NCBI RefSeq assembly: GCF_024753205.1
Contig: NZ_JANUGZ010000005.1
Span: forward strand, 186,001-250,000
Reading direction: 5' to 3'
DNA from: Massilia aurea
GTDB taxonomy: Bacteria; Pseudomonadota; Gammaproteobacteria; Burkholderiales; Burkholderiaceae_D
Length of the DNA stretch: 64,000 nucleotides
The notes under the pieces were generated by a model, which searched no databases, was not told the origin of the DNA, and worked only from the letters and a program-made list of their open reading frames with translations. Made by a program: the position numbers and the translations under genes. Shown here piece after piece: positions 29,831 through 38,782 of the stretch (position 1 is its first letter; each line of letters starts with the position of its first letter).

Positions 29831-30679
29831 ATGAACAAGACTTTGCAATGCGGCCAGTTCAGCTTCGCGCTCGATGGCGCCGCGTCCCTCGAGCCCGTCG
29901 TGATGGGCATCCTGAATATCACGCCGGACTCGTTTTCCGACGGCGGCCGCTACCAGGGCCTGGAATTCGCGCTGACGCACGCCGAAGCGATGATCCGCGA
30001 TGGCGCCACCATGATCGACATCGGCGGCGAGTCGACCCGTCCTGGTTCCCCTGGCGTGCCCCTTGATGAAGAACTGCGCCGCGTGATGCCGACGCTGTAC
30101 GCGCTGCGCACGCTGGACGTCGCCTTGTCGGTCGACACTACGAAACCCGAGGTCATGCGCGAAGCGCTGATCGCCGGCGCCGACATGATCAACGACGTCA
30201 ATGGCTTTCGCACGCCGGGCGCGCTGGAGGCGGTGCAGGACAGCGACTGCGGCCTGTGCGTGATGCACATGCAAGCCACGCCAGCCACCATGCAGCAGGC
30301 GCCCCGGTATGATGACGTCGTAGATGACGTGATTGCGTTCCTAAAAGCACGCGTCGATGCGATGACCGCGGCCGGCATCGAGCGCAGCCGCATCTGCGTC
30401 GATCCGGGCTTCGGCTTTGGCAAGACGGTTGAGCATAACTTCGCGTTGCTGCGCGGCCTGGGCCGCATCCGGGATGAACTTGGCTTGCCGGTGCTGGCAG
30501 GCATGTCACGCAAATCGATGATCGGCGCCGTTACTGGCCGTCCGGTCGAGCAGCGCACCGCCGGTAGTGTCGGCGCGGCATTGGCTGCGGTAGCGCAGGG
30601 CGCTAGAATCGTGCGTGTGCATGATGTTGCGGAGACGGTCGATGCGCTGAAGGTATGGCACGCGGCCATGCATCCATAA
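29831..30679 (+). CDS. folP: Dihydropteroate synthase
   Basis: A 282-residue TIM-barrel enzyme with the two Prosite signatures visible: GILNITPDSFSDGG near residue 27 and the pterin-binding GGESTRPG near 65. The C-terminal RVHDVAETVDALKVW is typical. It joins para-aminobenzoate to the pterin in folate synthesis and is the target of sulfonamides; no resistance insertion is visible. It is 32 bases upstream of glmM, the conserved pairing. Confidence 0.97.
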   Translation: MNKTLQCGQFSFALDGAASLEPVVMGILNITPDSFSDGGRYQGLEFALTHAEAMIRDGATMIDIGGESTRPGSPGVPLDEELRRVMPTLYALRTLDVALSVDTTKPEVMREALIAGADMINDVNGFRTPGALEAVQDSDCGLCVMHMQATPATMQQAPRYDDVVDDVIAFLKARVDAMTAAGIERSRICVDPGFGFGKTVEHNFALLRGLGRIRDELGLPVLAGMSRKSMIGAVTGRPVEQRTAGSVGAALAAVAQGARIVRVHDVAETVDALKVWHAAMHP

Positions 30680-30711
30680 AAATTCGTTTCAATAAGAGAA
30701 AAGAGAACTAG

Positions 30712-32052
<1,341 letters not shown>

Positions 32053-32128
32053 CTGGGGTCACTTGGGCGTCTGAATTGGCGACGCATTGAGCCTCTGACA
32101 AGGGCTGGTGTTTCGCGAACGATTGGCA

Positions 32129-32134
32129 TATAAT
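32129..32134 (+). promoter_or_regulatory. -10 box of the tRNA-Pro gene
   Basis: A perfect TATAAT followed by the GC-rich discriminator GTTGCCC, as expected for a stringently controlled stable-RNA promoter. No convincing -35 box is seen. Confidence 0.6.
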
Positions 32135-32145
32135 GTTGCCCACGG

Positions 32146-32222
32146 CGGAGTGTAGCGCAGCCCGGTAGCGCACCTGGTTTGGGACCAGGGGGTCCAAGGT
32201 TCGAATCCTTGTACTCCGACCA
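32146..32222 (+). tRNA. tRNA-Pro (UGG)
   Basis: 77 bases including CCA. The acceptor arms CGGAGTG / TACTCCG pair; the anticodon stem CCTGG/CCAGG holds loop TTTGGGA with anticodon TGG; the T-arm contains GGTTCGAATCC. All arms are intact. Confidence 0.97.
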
Positions 32223-32236
32223 GCAAGATTCATCAG

Positions 32237-32268
32237 AACAGGCCGTCATCGACGGCCTGTTTTGTTTT
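32237..32268 (+). terminator. Terminator between the two tRNA genes
   Basis: An 11-bp perfect stem AACAGGCCGTC / GACGGCCTGTT with an ATC loop and TTTGTTTT tail. It ends the tRNA-Pro transcript, implying separate expression of tRNA-Arg. Confidence 0.85.
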
Positions 32269-32287
32269 CCGGTCTCATCGTTTTGCA

Positions 32288-32364
32288 CCGCCCTTAGCTC
32301 AGTCGGATAGAGCAACAGCCTTCTAAGCTGTGGGTCGGGGGTTCGATTCCCTCAGGGCGGGCCA
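32288..32364 (+). tRNA. tRNA-Arg (UCU)
   Basis: 77 bases including CCA. The acceptor arms CCGCCCT / AGGGCGG pair perfectly; anticodon stem ACAGC/GCTGT with loop CTTCTAA, anticodon TCT; T-arm GGGTTCGATTCCC. The prophage integrase gene starts its territory 81 bases downstream, so this tRNA is the likely integration site. Confidence 0.97.
32319..32364 (+). other. Candidate attL (3' half of tRNA-Arg)
   Basis: A tyrosine integrase gene lies directly beside an intact tRNA-Arg, the classic arrangement for integration into a tRNA 3' end. The att core would be a stretch of this half that reappears at the right end of the prophage, which is outside the window, so the core cannot be delimited. Confidence 0.5.
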
Positions 32365-32445
32365 GATTCCTCATTACTTTCAATCGCTTGCCGCTCCCGT
32401 TTGCTGCCTACATTTTGTGCAGTGCGCTATTCAATTCGGCTTGCG

Positions 32446-33513
32446 CTATTCAAATGCCAGTTTTCCCGGTTTCACACGCTCGGGCCGGCGCCGATAAACG
32501 CGCTGCGTGAGCTGACTGTCGGCATGCGCGAGTAGGGCGCGGGCGTGCTCCAGCGACTCCGCATCGCTCGCACACTTCGCGCGCAGGTCGTGCTCGGTGA
32601 ACCTCTCCTTGACGTTCGTCTCGGCCAAGATCCGCTCCATAAACCGCTGCCACATTGAATCCCAGCCGCTTGCGGTCCCCTTGTCTTCATTGAAATATCC
32701 GTCGCCCTTGCGCGTGCAGAACAGCCAGGGCGATATGTCGACGGGCCGGACTGCCTTCGCCGTCGCAACAGCCTGGGTGAGCTCGGGCGACCACTCGATA
32801 ATGACGCGCTTGCCGGTGCTGCCTTGCGTCTTGCTCGGGGTGACGTGAATCCCGTCCTGCTGCAGGGCGGCGCTGGTGAGGCGCAGTAGGTCGCCGCGGC
32901 GCAGGCCGGTCAGCAGCTTGATCCGGATGTACGCCTGCAGAACGAGCACACTCCCTTTCTTCCGCTTGCTGGCCAGGGCCAGGCATTCGATTAGCTCCCA
33001 GTCGTCAACGTAGCGCTCGCGCGGTTTCTCGCCCTCGAGCCGGACCTCGCCCTTGAACGGGTGGCGGTCCATGTAGCCCCACATCACAGCCATCGTGAAC
33101 GCGTGCGAGAGAACGTCGATAGCGCGATTGGCTGCTACCGGCGTGGCCTTGCGCTTGTCCGCATACTGGTAGACGTGCTGCGGCCGCAACCAGTTCAGCG
33201 GCGCGGCGCCGAAGACGGCGCGCAGCGAGCGCACGGCGCGCTGGTTCTCGACCTGCGTGCGCACCGCTTTCTTCGGGATCACCTCCAGCGCGTAGCGGTC
33301 GAGCAGGGCGCCGATCGTCTTGGCCTGGTCGACCGACTCCAGGCGCGCCGCCCACTCCTTGTAGGCTTCGGGCAGCGTAGCGCCGAGCCGGAACTTTCTT
33401 TTTCCGTCCCATCGATCCTCGAGGCCCGTCGGCACCTGGTAAAAGACCGCGCCATGCTCGATCTTCCAGCGCGCCGGCAGCCCGACGTTCTCCTTGTTGC
33501 GCTTTCTAGGCAT
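32446..33513 (-). CDS. Tyrosine recombinase (phage integrase)
   Basis: A 355-residue integrase with an N-terminal arm-binding part (1-60), a core-binding domain (about 65-160) and a catalytic domain with R205 (TGLRRGDLL), H308 and R311 (HDLR), H330 (LLAHADS) and nucleophile Y340. It catalyses prophage integration and excision by strand exchange at att sites. All catalytic residues are present. It is the last gene of the PL operon and overlaps the DUF4224 gene by 8 bases, so its expression is tied to the early left transcript. Confidence 0.95.
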   Translation of the reverse strand: MPRKRNKENVGLPARWKIEHGAVFYQVPTGLEDRWDGKRKFRLGATLPEAYKEWAARLESVDQAKTIGALLDRYALEVIPKKAVRTQVENQRAVRSLRAVFGAAPLNWLRPQHVYQYADKRKATPVAANRAIDVLSHAFTMAVMWGYMDRHPFKGEVRLEGEKPRERYVDDWELIECLALASKRKKGSVLVLQAYIRIKLLTGLRRGDLLRLTSAALQQDGIHVTPSKTQGSTGKRVIIEWSPELTQAVATAKAVRPVDISPWLFCTRKGDGYFNEDKGTASGWDSMWQRFMERILAETNVKERFTEHDLRAKCASDAESLEHARALLAHADSQLTQRVYRRRPERVKPGKLAFE

Positions 33514-33736
33514 TCAGCCCACCCCAGTTCGGTACAAATTCTTTCGTCTTCAGCTGTCGATCCTTCCCGGCCCCGAATTCCTTTTCGACGTGCGCGCGCA
33601 GCACGGCCAGCGTGCCGTCGGCGCGGTGCTTGAACGCGATCCCCATCGAGCGTAGCATCTTCGCCTGGGCAGGCCGCTGTACGCGCTTGGTCATGCTCTT
33701 CAGCTCATCATCATCGAGAAACATCTGATCCATCAT
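33506..33736 (-). CDS. DUF4224 family protein
   Basis: A 76-residue phage protein with FLDDDELKSMTKRVQRPAQAKMLRSMGIAFKHRADGTLAVLR, the DUF4224 pattern. This family is nearly always encoded next to a tyrosine integrase, and a role in directing recombination or binding DNA is suspected but unproven. ATG 33736 is chosen; a longer frame to 33943 is implausible. It overlaps its neighbours on both sides. Confidence 0.8.
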   Translation of the reverse strand: MMDQMFLDDDELKSMTKRVQRPAQAKMLRSMGIAFKHRADGTLAVLRAHVEKEFGAGKDRQLKTKEFVPNWGGLNA

Positions 33737-33933
33737 TTTCCCCTCGATCCTTTTTCCGATTCTGCGGCGCCGGGTAGAAGTCCGCGATAGCAGCCGCTGT
33801 GAAACGCCTTCTTGGCCTGCGCGCCACCCGGCGACTGCGCGCGGACGTACTGCTCGTCCTTCCGCACGGTCATGCCGCAGAAGGCGCACAGGTGATCGCG
33901 GCGCGCCGTGTGTGTGATGCTGTCCAGGTTCAT
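33733..33933 (-). CDS. Small zinc-finger-like phage protein
   Basis: A 66-residue protein with C-x2-C (CAFC) and H-x3-C (HSGC) spaced about 28 residues apart, a likely zinc site. I do not recognise the family. It overlaps the genes before and after by 4 bases, which supports ATG 33933 and its membership in the PL operon. Confidence 0.65.
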   Translation of the reverse strand: MNLDSITHTARRDHLCAFCGMTVRKDEQYVRAQSPGGAQAKKAFHSGCYRGLLPGAAESEKGSRGK

Positions 33934-34319
33934 TGAGAAGCACCGGCTGGCGCTGGCCGCCGTGTGATCAGTTTGCGCAGCTGTGCCCATGGATGCTGCT
34001 GGTCCCAATACTTGCAGCCGTCGCCGTGCGCCAGTTCTTCGCCGTCGCGCGATGCGATGAGGCTGCGCCGACAGCCCTTGCACGTCATCCAGTCGCCGTT
34101 GAGCTTCCAGTACCTGGCCAAAGCGATCAGCGCATCATTGCTCTCGCGCGGGATCTCGTCGTCCACCTCAGCAGGGCGAGAAGCAACCAGCAGCGGCTCC
34201 AGTTCGCGCGCCAGGCGCTCGCGCAAGCTGCCGTGTGCGTGGAACTCCAGCGCCGTGTCGCGCAGCCGGTTCACGACCTCGCGCACGACGTGATCTTTGA
34301 CATGGTAGGTATCAGCCAT
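33930..34319 (-). CDS. Hypothetical phage protein with a zinc-site motif
   Basis: A 129-residue protein. The N-terminal half is helical and charged (VVREVVNRLRDTALEFHAHG); the C-terminal half has CKGC and H-x3-C (HGDGC) of a probable zinc-ribbon. Function unknown. ATG 34319 overlaps the 3' end of the next upstream gene by 8 bases. Confidence 0.7.
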   Translation of the reverse strand: MADTYHVKDHVVREVVNRLRDTALEFHAHGSLRERLARELEPLLVASRPAEVDDEIPRESNDALIALARYWKLNGDWMTCKGCRRSLIASRDGEELAHGDGCKYWDQQHPWAQLRKLITRRPAPAGASQ

Positions 34320-35427
34320 TTGATTCGCTCCCTTCCTGGCCGCCGTCGAGCTGGGCGGCGCGCTGGATCGTGTACTCGCCAAGTATGTACAGTCCGAAAT
34401 CCGTCGCCATGTAATACGCGCCGCTCTTGCGCTGCACGAGGCCCATTTCCGCCAAGCGCTGCATCATCGACTTCTCAACGTCATAGCCCTCGCCATCGGT
34501 CGCACATTCCCAGAACCGGCGCAGCGCGGCGATCTCGTCATCGCTGATCGGGAATGGTGGCTTCGGTGCTTCCGGTGTGCCGGGGGCGCTAATCGTGCAG
34601 TCCTTGTGATGGTCAGTCCATACGCAATTGGCATCGCAGAACTGCTCCGGTGCTGCGGCTTGCTGGGCGGCGAGCCATCCTTCCGTCATCTCGGCTTCTT
34701 TCGACCAAGGCTGGCCGCCGATGATGCGCGGCGCCGGGGTGGCTTGCTGGGTTACGCGACGTGCTGCAGCGATTGCTGCCGCTGCACTTGCGAACCCGTG
34801 AAGCTCAGCGATCCGGTTCAATTCGTCATATGCAGCCGCCTTTTCGGCAGCATCTGCCTCTTTGCCGCTCTCTGCATGCTGGGCGCCACAAAGAGGCGAC
34901 AAAGAGGTGGCAGGGGCGACATAACCACTGTGCTTCTCGTCGTCGTAGTCGAGGATGTCAGGCTCGTTCGCAAGTTCACCAATCAAATGGCGCATGCAAT
35001 CCGCGGAATAGCGCACGCGGTCCGGGTACTCGGACGTATCGAACGTATATTCGCCCCCATCCATGATGGTCTTTCCCGCTCGCAGGAGCGTGGCGGTGAA
35101 GTTCATTTTGCCATTCGATTCGGGAAGACTGCCATACCAAACAGTAAGCTTCGGCCGATCGGCTTGCGGCGCTTCGCCCTCTGGCTGGGCGCGCTCGGCG
35201 CGCTGCTCGCGAAGCTGCCGGTTTTCCATGCCCAGCGACAGGTTCTCGGCTGCCGTGGCGGCGAGCTTGTCCGTCACTTCGCGCAAGGCGATGCTGATGC
35301 CCTCTGGCTGGGCGCGGCGAGCAGCAGCGGTCACGTCTTCATATGCAACCCATACGCCATCTGGATCGTAGAAGGATAGCCCGTTGGTGCCGATGTTGTA
35401 CCGGCGCAGTTCAGTTGGATTGCTCAT
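34312..35427 (-). CDS. Hypothetical phage protein (mosaic, Ead/Ea22-like layout)
   Basis: A 371-residue protein built in blocks: an N-terminal beta part (YNIGTNGLSFYDPDGVWVAYEDV), a short coiled coil (about 40-80), a central part, an alanine-rich helix (YDELNRIAELHGFASAAAAIAAARR) and a C-terminal winged-helix-like part. Such mosaic early-left proteins are common in temperate phages and are of unknown function. It overlaps the DUF550-like gene by 4 bases. The block boundaries suggest recombination. Confidence 0.65.
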   Translation of the reverse strand: MSNPTELRRYNIGTNGLSFYDPDGVWVAYEDVTAAARRAQPEGISIALREVTDKLAATAAENLSLGMENRQLREQRAERAQPEGEAPQADRPKLTVWYGSLPESNGKMNFTATLLRAGKTIMDGGEYTFDTSEYPDRVRYSADCMRHLIGELANEPDILDYDDEKHSGYVAPATSLSPLCGAQHAESGKEADAAEKAAAYDELNRIAELHGFASAAAAIAAARRVTQQATPAPRIIGGQPWSKEAEMTEGWLAAQQAAAPEQFCDANCVWTDHHKDCTISAPGTPEAPKPPFPISDDEIAALRRFWECATDGEGYDVEKSMMQRLAEMGLVQRKSGAYYMATDFGLYILGEYTIQRAAQLDGGQEGSESNG

Positions 35428-36038
35428 TTCGATTCCTTTGCTGGCGATGGGGCGGCATCGAAGGTGCGGTCGTGCTCGATCGCCTTGTCCGGGTCGGCGG
35501 TGCGCCAGTCAGGCCAGATGCGGCCCTCGTTCTTGGACTGCTTGGCGACGATACCTGCGATGATCTGCTCCGGCGTGCCGCCGCAGCGCCACGCGCCGTC
35601 AAGGGCGAGGATCACGACGTCGATCCACTCGCGCAGGTCGAGCGGGTCGGACTCAATCTCCAGCAGCTCTTTGCGGATGTGGTCGCACACGCCCTTGGTT
35701 CGGGCACCAGGGCCGAAAGTCCTTGCCGACCACGCGGCCTGGCGCGCCAGATGCTCATGGAAATCGAACGGCGCGGCGAACAGCTTGGTGCCGACGCGCG
35801 GCATGTTGTCGCGATCGAACCAGGTCACAGCCGGCTGGCCGTCGACGTAGCCCTTGAATTCGGCAACCGGCGCGTACGCGCTGGCCGGCGCTTCGACCAC
35901 CAGCACACGCTCGTGCTTCTCGGGTGCGTGGCTGAAGGTGCAGCCGGCCGGGCCGACGGTTCCGTGGTTTTCGCTGGTCAGGCACAGCGCCCAGGTGCGC
36001 GGGGTGCCGGCGGTGCGGCGGGGGAGTGCTTGTTCCAT
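35424..36038 (-). CDS. dATP/dGTP diphosphohydrolase-domain (DUF550-like) protein
   Basis: A 204-residue protein. The C-terminal half reads GVCDHIRKELLEIESDPLDLREWIDVVILALDGAWR, the all-alpha MazG/DUF550 pattern with metal-binding EE-x-D type acidic residues, followed by NEGRIWPDWR. Phage members are annotated as nucleotide pyrophosphohydrolases that shape the dNTP pool; activity is inferred. The start is set to ATG 36038; the frame is open further but reads as Arg/Pro-rich noise. Confidence 0.7.
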   Translation of the reverse strand: MEQALPRRTAGTPRTWALCLTSENHGTVGPAGCTFSHAPEKHERVLVVEAPASAYAPVAEFKGYVDGQPAVTWFDRDNMPRVGTKLFAAPFDFHEHLARQAAWSARTFGPGARTKGVCDHIRKELLEIESDPLDLREWIDVVILALDGAWRCGGTPEQIIAGIVAKQSKNEGRIWPDWRTADPDKAIEHDRTFDAAPSPAKESK

Positions 36039-36268
36039 CAGTTTTCCTCTCGGTCTCGGTGGGCGCGGCGCGGTGCCGGCGGGTTCAGTTTGTTTTCGGC
36101 CTTGGCGCGGAGTGCCTGCTCGAGCGCGACCTGGGCGAAGAGGTCGCGGGCCATCTGCTCGGGGCACTGGTAGGTGATGCGCAATTCTTCGAAGGTCACA
36201 GCGGCCACCCATGGGCGATCGCCGAGGCGCACGCGGCGCAATACGCGACCACCACCGCGCACTTCCAC
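36038..36268 (-). CDS. Hypothetical phage protein
   Basis: A 76-residue frame with VTFEELRITYQCPEQMARDLFAQVALEQALRAKAENKLN, which looks protein-like with a long C-terminal helix. There is no ATG in the likely region; GTG 36268 is the best start, without a good ribosome binding site. It abuts the DUF550-like start. I do not recognise it. Confidence 0.5.
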   Translation of the reverse strand: MEVRGGGRVLRRVRLGDRPWVAAVTFEELRITYQCPEQMARDLFAQVALEQALRAKAENKLNPPAPRRAHRDREEN

Positions 36269-36293
36269 TTGATGACCCGTAGGCGGTGCTCGC

Positions 36294-36608
36294 TCATGGC
36301 ATGCCTTCCAGCGCGGCCAGCGCGCGGCGGAGCTGGCCACCGATGACGTCGCGGTCGCGGCGTGCCTGGGCGATGGTGGCCACGGCCGTGCTGACGGTCG
36401 CAGCCGGCGCGCGCAGCAGGTCATCAAGCGGTATCTCGGAAAGCGCGCGCACGGCGTAGATGTCGGGCGACCCCTTGATCAAGTTCAGCTCGTCCATCGA
36501 TACGATGTCGCGCCAGCGGCGATCGCACCAGGACAGGGCGCGATATTGATAGATGACGCCTGCCGGCGCGAGCGGCGCCGATTCTTGCGTGGTGTCGGTC
36601 ATGGTCAT
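36294..36608 (-). CDS. Hypothetical phage protein
   Basis: A 104-residue protein: a short N-terminal segment, a central VIYQYRALSWCDRRWRDIVSMDELN, and a C-terminal helix ending in ALAALEGMP. No family is recognised. Its start overlaps the stop of the 57-residue gene upstream (ATGA), which supports it being part of the PL operon. Confidence 0.65.
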   Translation of the reverse strand: MTMTDTTQESAPLAPAGVIYQYRALSWCDRRWRDIVSMDELNLIKGSPDIYAVRALSEIPLDDLLRAPAATVSTAVATIAQARRDRDVIGGQLRRALAALEGMP

Positions 36609-36778
36609 TTCCTTGGTTCGGGTGAGCGCGCTGCAGCGTGAGCTTTTTCGATCGCCACCTCGCGCTGGTAGCGGCTGGACTGCGAGTTGATGCGCGCCTG
36701 CCGGATGGCTGCGCGGTCGGCCGGCGTCAGGCTCTGCTCGTCGGCAGTCAGCGCGCGGGTGCGCTTCTTCGTGGCCAT
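36605..36778 (-). CDS. Small basic phage protein
   Basis: A 57-residue protein beginning MATKKRTRALTADEQSLTP and rich in Arg, Ala and Gln, predicted helical. It is defined by overlapping start and stop signals with its neighbours (stop in ATGA at 36605-36608). Unknown function; a nucleic-acid-binding role is possible from its charge. Confidence 0.55.
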   Translation of the reverse strand: MATKKRTRALTADEQSLTPADRAAIRQARINSQSSRYQREVAIEKAHAAARSPEPRK

Positions 36779-36780
36779 GG

Positions 36781-36912
36781 TCAGCCCTGAGCCATCACGG
36801 TGACGCCCAGGGCGCCGTCGTCATACGCTGCATCGATCAGCGCATCACGGTCGCCGATGGCGGTGTAGGTGGTGCTGCCGGCGCTGGTGCGGGCGGTGAT
36901 GCGGTAGCTCAT
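36781..36912 (-). CDS. Small phage protein
   Basis: A 43-residue protein, MSYRITARTSAGSTTYTA followed by an Asp/Ala-rich half. ATG 36912 is preferred because GAGG lies 6 bases upstream; an ATG at 36924 overlaps the previous stop and would add four residues. Two bases separate it from the next gene start. Unknown function. Confidence 0.55.
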   Translation of the reverse strand: MSYRITARTSAGSTTYTAIGDRDALIDAAYDDGALGVTVMAQG

Positions 36913-36920
36913 GGCGGTCC

Positions 36921-37394
36921 TCATTTCGTTTTCGGGCGCGCAGCAACCCGGCGGCGGGCCGGTGCGCGGGTAGGGTTGAGCGCGGCAGCCTCGTCGCGCT
37001 TCTCGGTCAGCATCTGGATGGCAGCACGCACGATCGCGGCCATGGTCGCGGCCTGGTGGTCGGGGTGCGCACCGTAGTGCTCGACGATGCCGCGGCGCCC
37101 GGGGCCGTAGCCGACGGTGACCGTGCATTCCTCCAAGTCGTGCTTGATGTTCAACGCGTGCTTGATGGCCAGGGCGCCGGCAGCGCGCGGGTGGCGGCGC
37201 CACTTCGGCAGGATCTCGCTGGTGCGGATGCCGCTACCGCTGCCGATGTGACCCGTCATCAGGTAGACGTTCGAGTCGATCGACAGGCCCAGGCCGCCGG
37301 GCGTCGAGGTGCGCACACGCAGGTCGAGCCGCGCGACCTCGCGCTCCTCGGCGATCGCCTTCTTCAGGTAGTCCTGATCGTACTGCTGGGTCAT
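36921..37394 (-). CDS. Hypothetical phage protein
   Basis: A 157-residue protein starting MTQQYDQDYLKKAIAEE. The middle is beta-rich (SIDSNVYLMTGHIGSGSGIR); the C terminus is basic (RAPARRRVAARPKTK) and could touch nucleic acid. ATG 37394 overlaps the upstream stop (ATGA). The same frame stays open to GTG 37757 across the leader RNA; I reject that extension because the 63-residue gene overlaps it. Confidence 0.65.
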   Translation of the reverse strand: MTQQYDQDYLKKAIAEEREVARLDLRVRTSTPGGLGLSIDSNVYLMTGHIGSGSGIRTSEILPKWRRHPRAAGALAIKHALNIKHDLEECTVTVGYGPGRRGIVEHYGAHPDHQAATMAAIVRAAIQMLTEKRDEAAALNPTRAPARRRVAARPKTK

Positions 37395-37582
37395 GCGAAG
37401 GCCCATCCCGACGTCAGTGCCATGGCGCTGTACTCGGCAGCACGTTGCTGCTCCGTCCGGTAGCGCAGTGGCCCAGCCGGCAGCGAGCGGCGGCCGAGCT
37501 CGTTGCAGATCTCCAGGCGGCGCGGGCAGCCGATGGATGCCACCAGGCCAGCACACTGCAGTTCGGTAGTTTTGCGTTTCAT
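37391..37582 (-). CDS. First small gene of the PL operon
   Basis: A 63-residue protein, MKRKTTELQCAGLVASIGCP then a basic, polar region. GGAGAAG lies about 5 bases before ATG 37582. It is the first protein gene after the structured PL leader. The two or three cysteines could form a small metal site. Unknown function. Confidence 0.6.
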   Translation of the reverse strand: MKRKTTELQCAGLVASIGCPRRLEICNELGRRSLPAGPLRYRTEQQRAAEYSAMALTSGWAFA

Positions 37583-37593
37583 GATCTTCTCCA

Positions 37594-37757
37594 GTCGTGC
37601 CGCTCAGCGGCTGTGTTGTTGGTGTGGCGGCTGCCAGGCCTCGTACTTCAGAGACGATGCAGGCGCCTGAGTCCTGCCAGCTACCACACAGCGCGACTCG
37701 GTCCCTTGAATTACTGATGGTTGGTCGTATGCTTCCCAAGCCGCGCTGTGTGGTCAC
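37594..37757 (-). ncRNA. Structured PL leader RNA, candidate C4/CI-type antisense immunity RNA
   Basis: Three pairing elements lie on the minus-strand transcript. Segment A (37754-37742, ACCACACAGCGCG) is perfectly complementary over 13 bases to segment B (37695-37683). Segment B's end is also the 5' arm of a 17-bp helix (37689-37673 with 37638-37622) with two mismatches. The two helices share 37683-37689 and exclude each other. A second, weaker match to segment A (CAACACAGCCGC) lies at about 37602-37613, followed by a GCCGC/GCGGC hairpin just before the first gene. This matches the logic of P4 CI and P1 C4 RNAs. Confidence 0.5.
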
Positions 37758-37780
37758 CTCATCGGTGAGCGCATATTTCT

Positions 37781-37821
37781 ATATTAGTCCGACTAATTAA
37801 GTATGTCAACAGTCGGACTGA
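37781..37821 (-). promoter_or_regulatory. PL promoter and operators
   Basis: On the minus strand TTGACA (37809-37804) and TAATAT (37786-37781) are separated by 17 bases. Two palindromic operators flank and overlap them: TTAGTCCGACTAA centred on 37790 and CAGTCGGACTG centred on 37815, 25 bases apart. The 41-base unit matches PR at 34 positions. Confidence 0.85.
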
Positions 37822-37889
37822 TATTCGAACGAAAATATCCTTACTCGAATGGTCGAGCGAAAAAATACCCGCGCTGGGCGGGTGAGGCG

Positions 37890-37917
37890 TAAAAACAAGA
37901 GCCACCCGAAGGTGGCT
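37890..37917 (-). terminator. Terminator of the lysogeny operon
   Basis: On the minus strand the stem AGCCACC/GGTGGCT with a 4-base loop is followed by CTTGTTTTT. It lies 95 bases after the DUF1828 stop and before PL. The rest of the gap (37822-38011) holds no gene. Confidence 0.75.
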
Positions 37918-38011
37918 AGATTGTTGCTACAGTGGGTTGCAATCCCTGGTCCTTTGAGGTCGTCCGAGGCAGGACTTAAGCTCGATCCCGGAGCAAGGCA
38001 ATGACTTCGCG

Positions 38012-38782
38012 CTACACGGCCAAGCCGGTACGCCGCAGCTCAGCAATCCCGTCAATAGTGATGACCTTTGCTGCGCCACCAAGGAAGCTAGCAGCTCGTC
38101 CAAATTCGACCGGAGTAGCACCTCGCTCGATTACAGCGATTCGATTTGAAACGTTTGAGGCTGCTTTGACGTCAAACAATTTACCGTGGAACTCGTACAC
38201 GCTCGGCCAGTTGACCTTGCCGTTCTCCATCGCAACAGGCTGAACGTAGATTTGCTGCCCGCTCTTCGGACTCACGATCGCCGCCGGGAATTCGATGGTG
38301 TGGCCGCTGATGCCCTGGACTTTCGCTTGCCGGATGATCTGGTCAGCACCAAGCTGAGCCTCCAGTTCTTTAACGACGGTCGCCTGGAACTTCGCCTGTG
38401 CGAACTTTGGCTGCCAAGATTTCGTCTTGAACGAAAGCGCAAGAGCCAGCTTAGCGGCGTCCCATAACGCTCGCTGCAAGAGGGCAATCGGCCCACTGGA
38501 TTCAATACTCCAGTCCTCTGCGAATGTTGCCAGTGTCACGCCGGTCGTCTGGTTAAGGGACTCAAGGCGATTTTTCCTTAGTGCGATGCCCATTTGTTCT
38601 GCGTATATAGCAGTCTCGCAAGCATCCGTGATGTAAAAGCTATCAGGGCTTGGTTGTGCGATATAGAAGGCGACGTGTGGCCCGCTTTCGCCCAAGGTGA
38701 ACGGCGCTGTCGCGCGTATGGAAGCCTGCCCGGAGGGCTGGCAACGCCATTGCGTGATCGATTCGAGGGCAGCGCAGTTCAT
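38012..38782 (-). CDS. DUF1828-domain protein (probable lysogenic conversion gene)
   Basis: A 256-residue protein. Residues about 30-80 (GPHVAFYIAQPSPDSFYITDACETAIYAEQMGI) match the DUF1828 pattern of a strand, (L/I)TD and a short helix. The C-terminal part resembles its usual partner region DUF1829. The function is unknown; members occur in phages, plasmids and genomic islands. The start overlaps the DUF6978-like stop by 4 bases, so the two are made together. Base use is less GC-rich than the phage late genes. Confidence 0.65.
   Translation of the reverse strand: MNCAALESITQWRCQPSGQASIRATAPFTLGESGPHVAFYIAQPSPDSFYITDACETAIYAEQMGIALRKNRLESLNQTTGVTLATFAEDWSIESSGPIALLQRALWDAAKLALALSFKTKSWQPKFAQAKFQATVVKELEAQLGADQIIRQAKVQGISGHTIEFPAAIVSPKSGQQIYVQPVAMENGKVNWPSVYEFHGKLFDVKAASNVSNRIAVIERGATPVEFGRAASFLGGAAKVITIDGIAELRRTGLAV

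Noticed and set aside
36921..37757. A 278-codon version of the gene at 36921-37394 starting at GTG 37757
   Set aside because: It would overlap the whole 63-codon gene and the structured leader; the leader's pairing explains an accidentally open or RNA-conserved frame better. I kept the shorter gene but note that the N-terminal part may be conserved because of the RNA.
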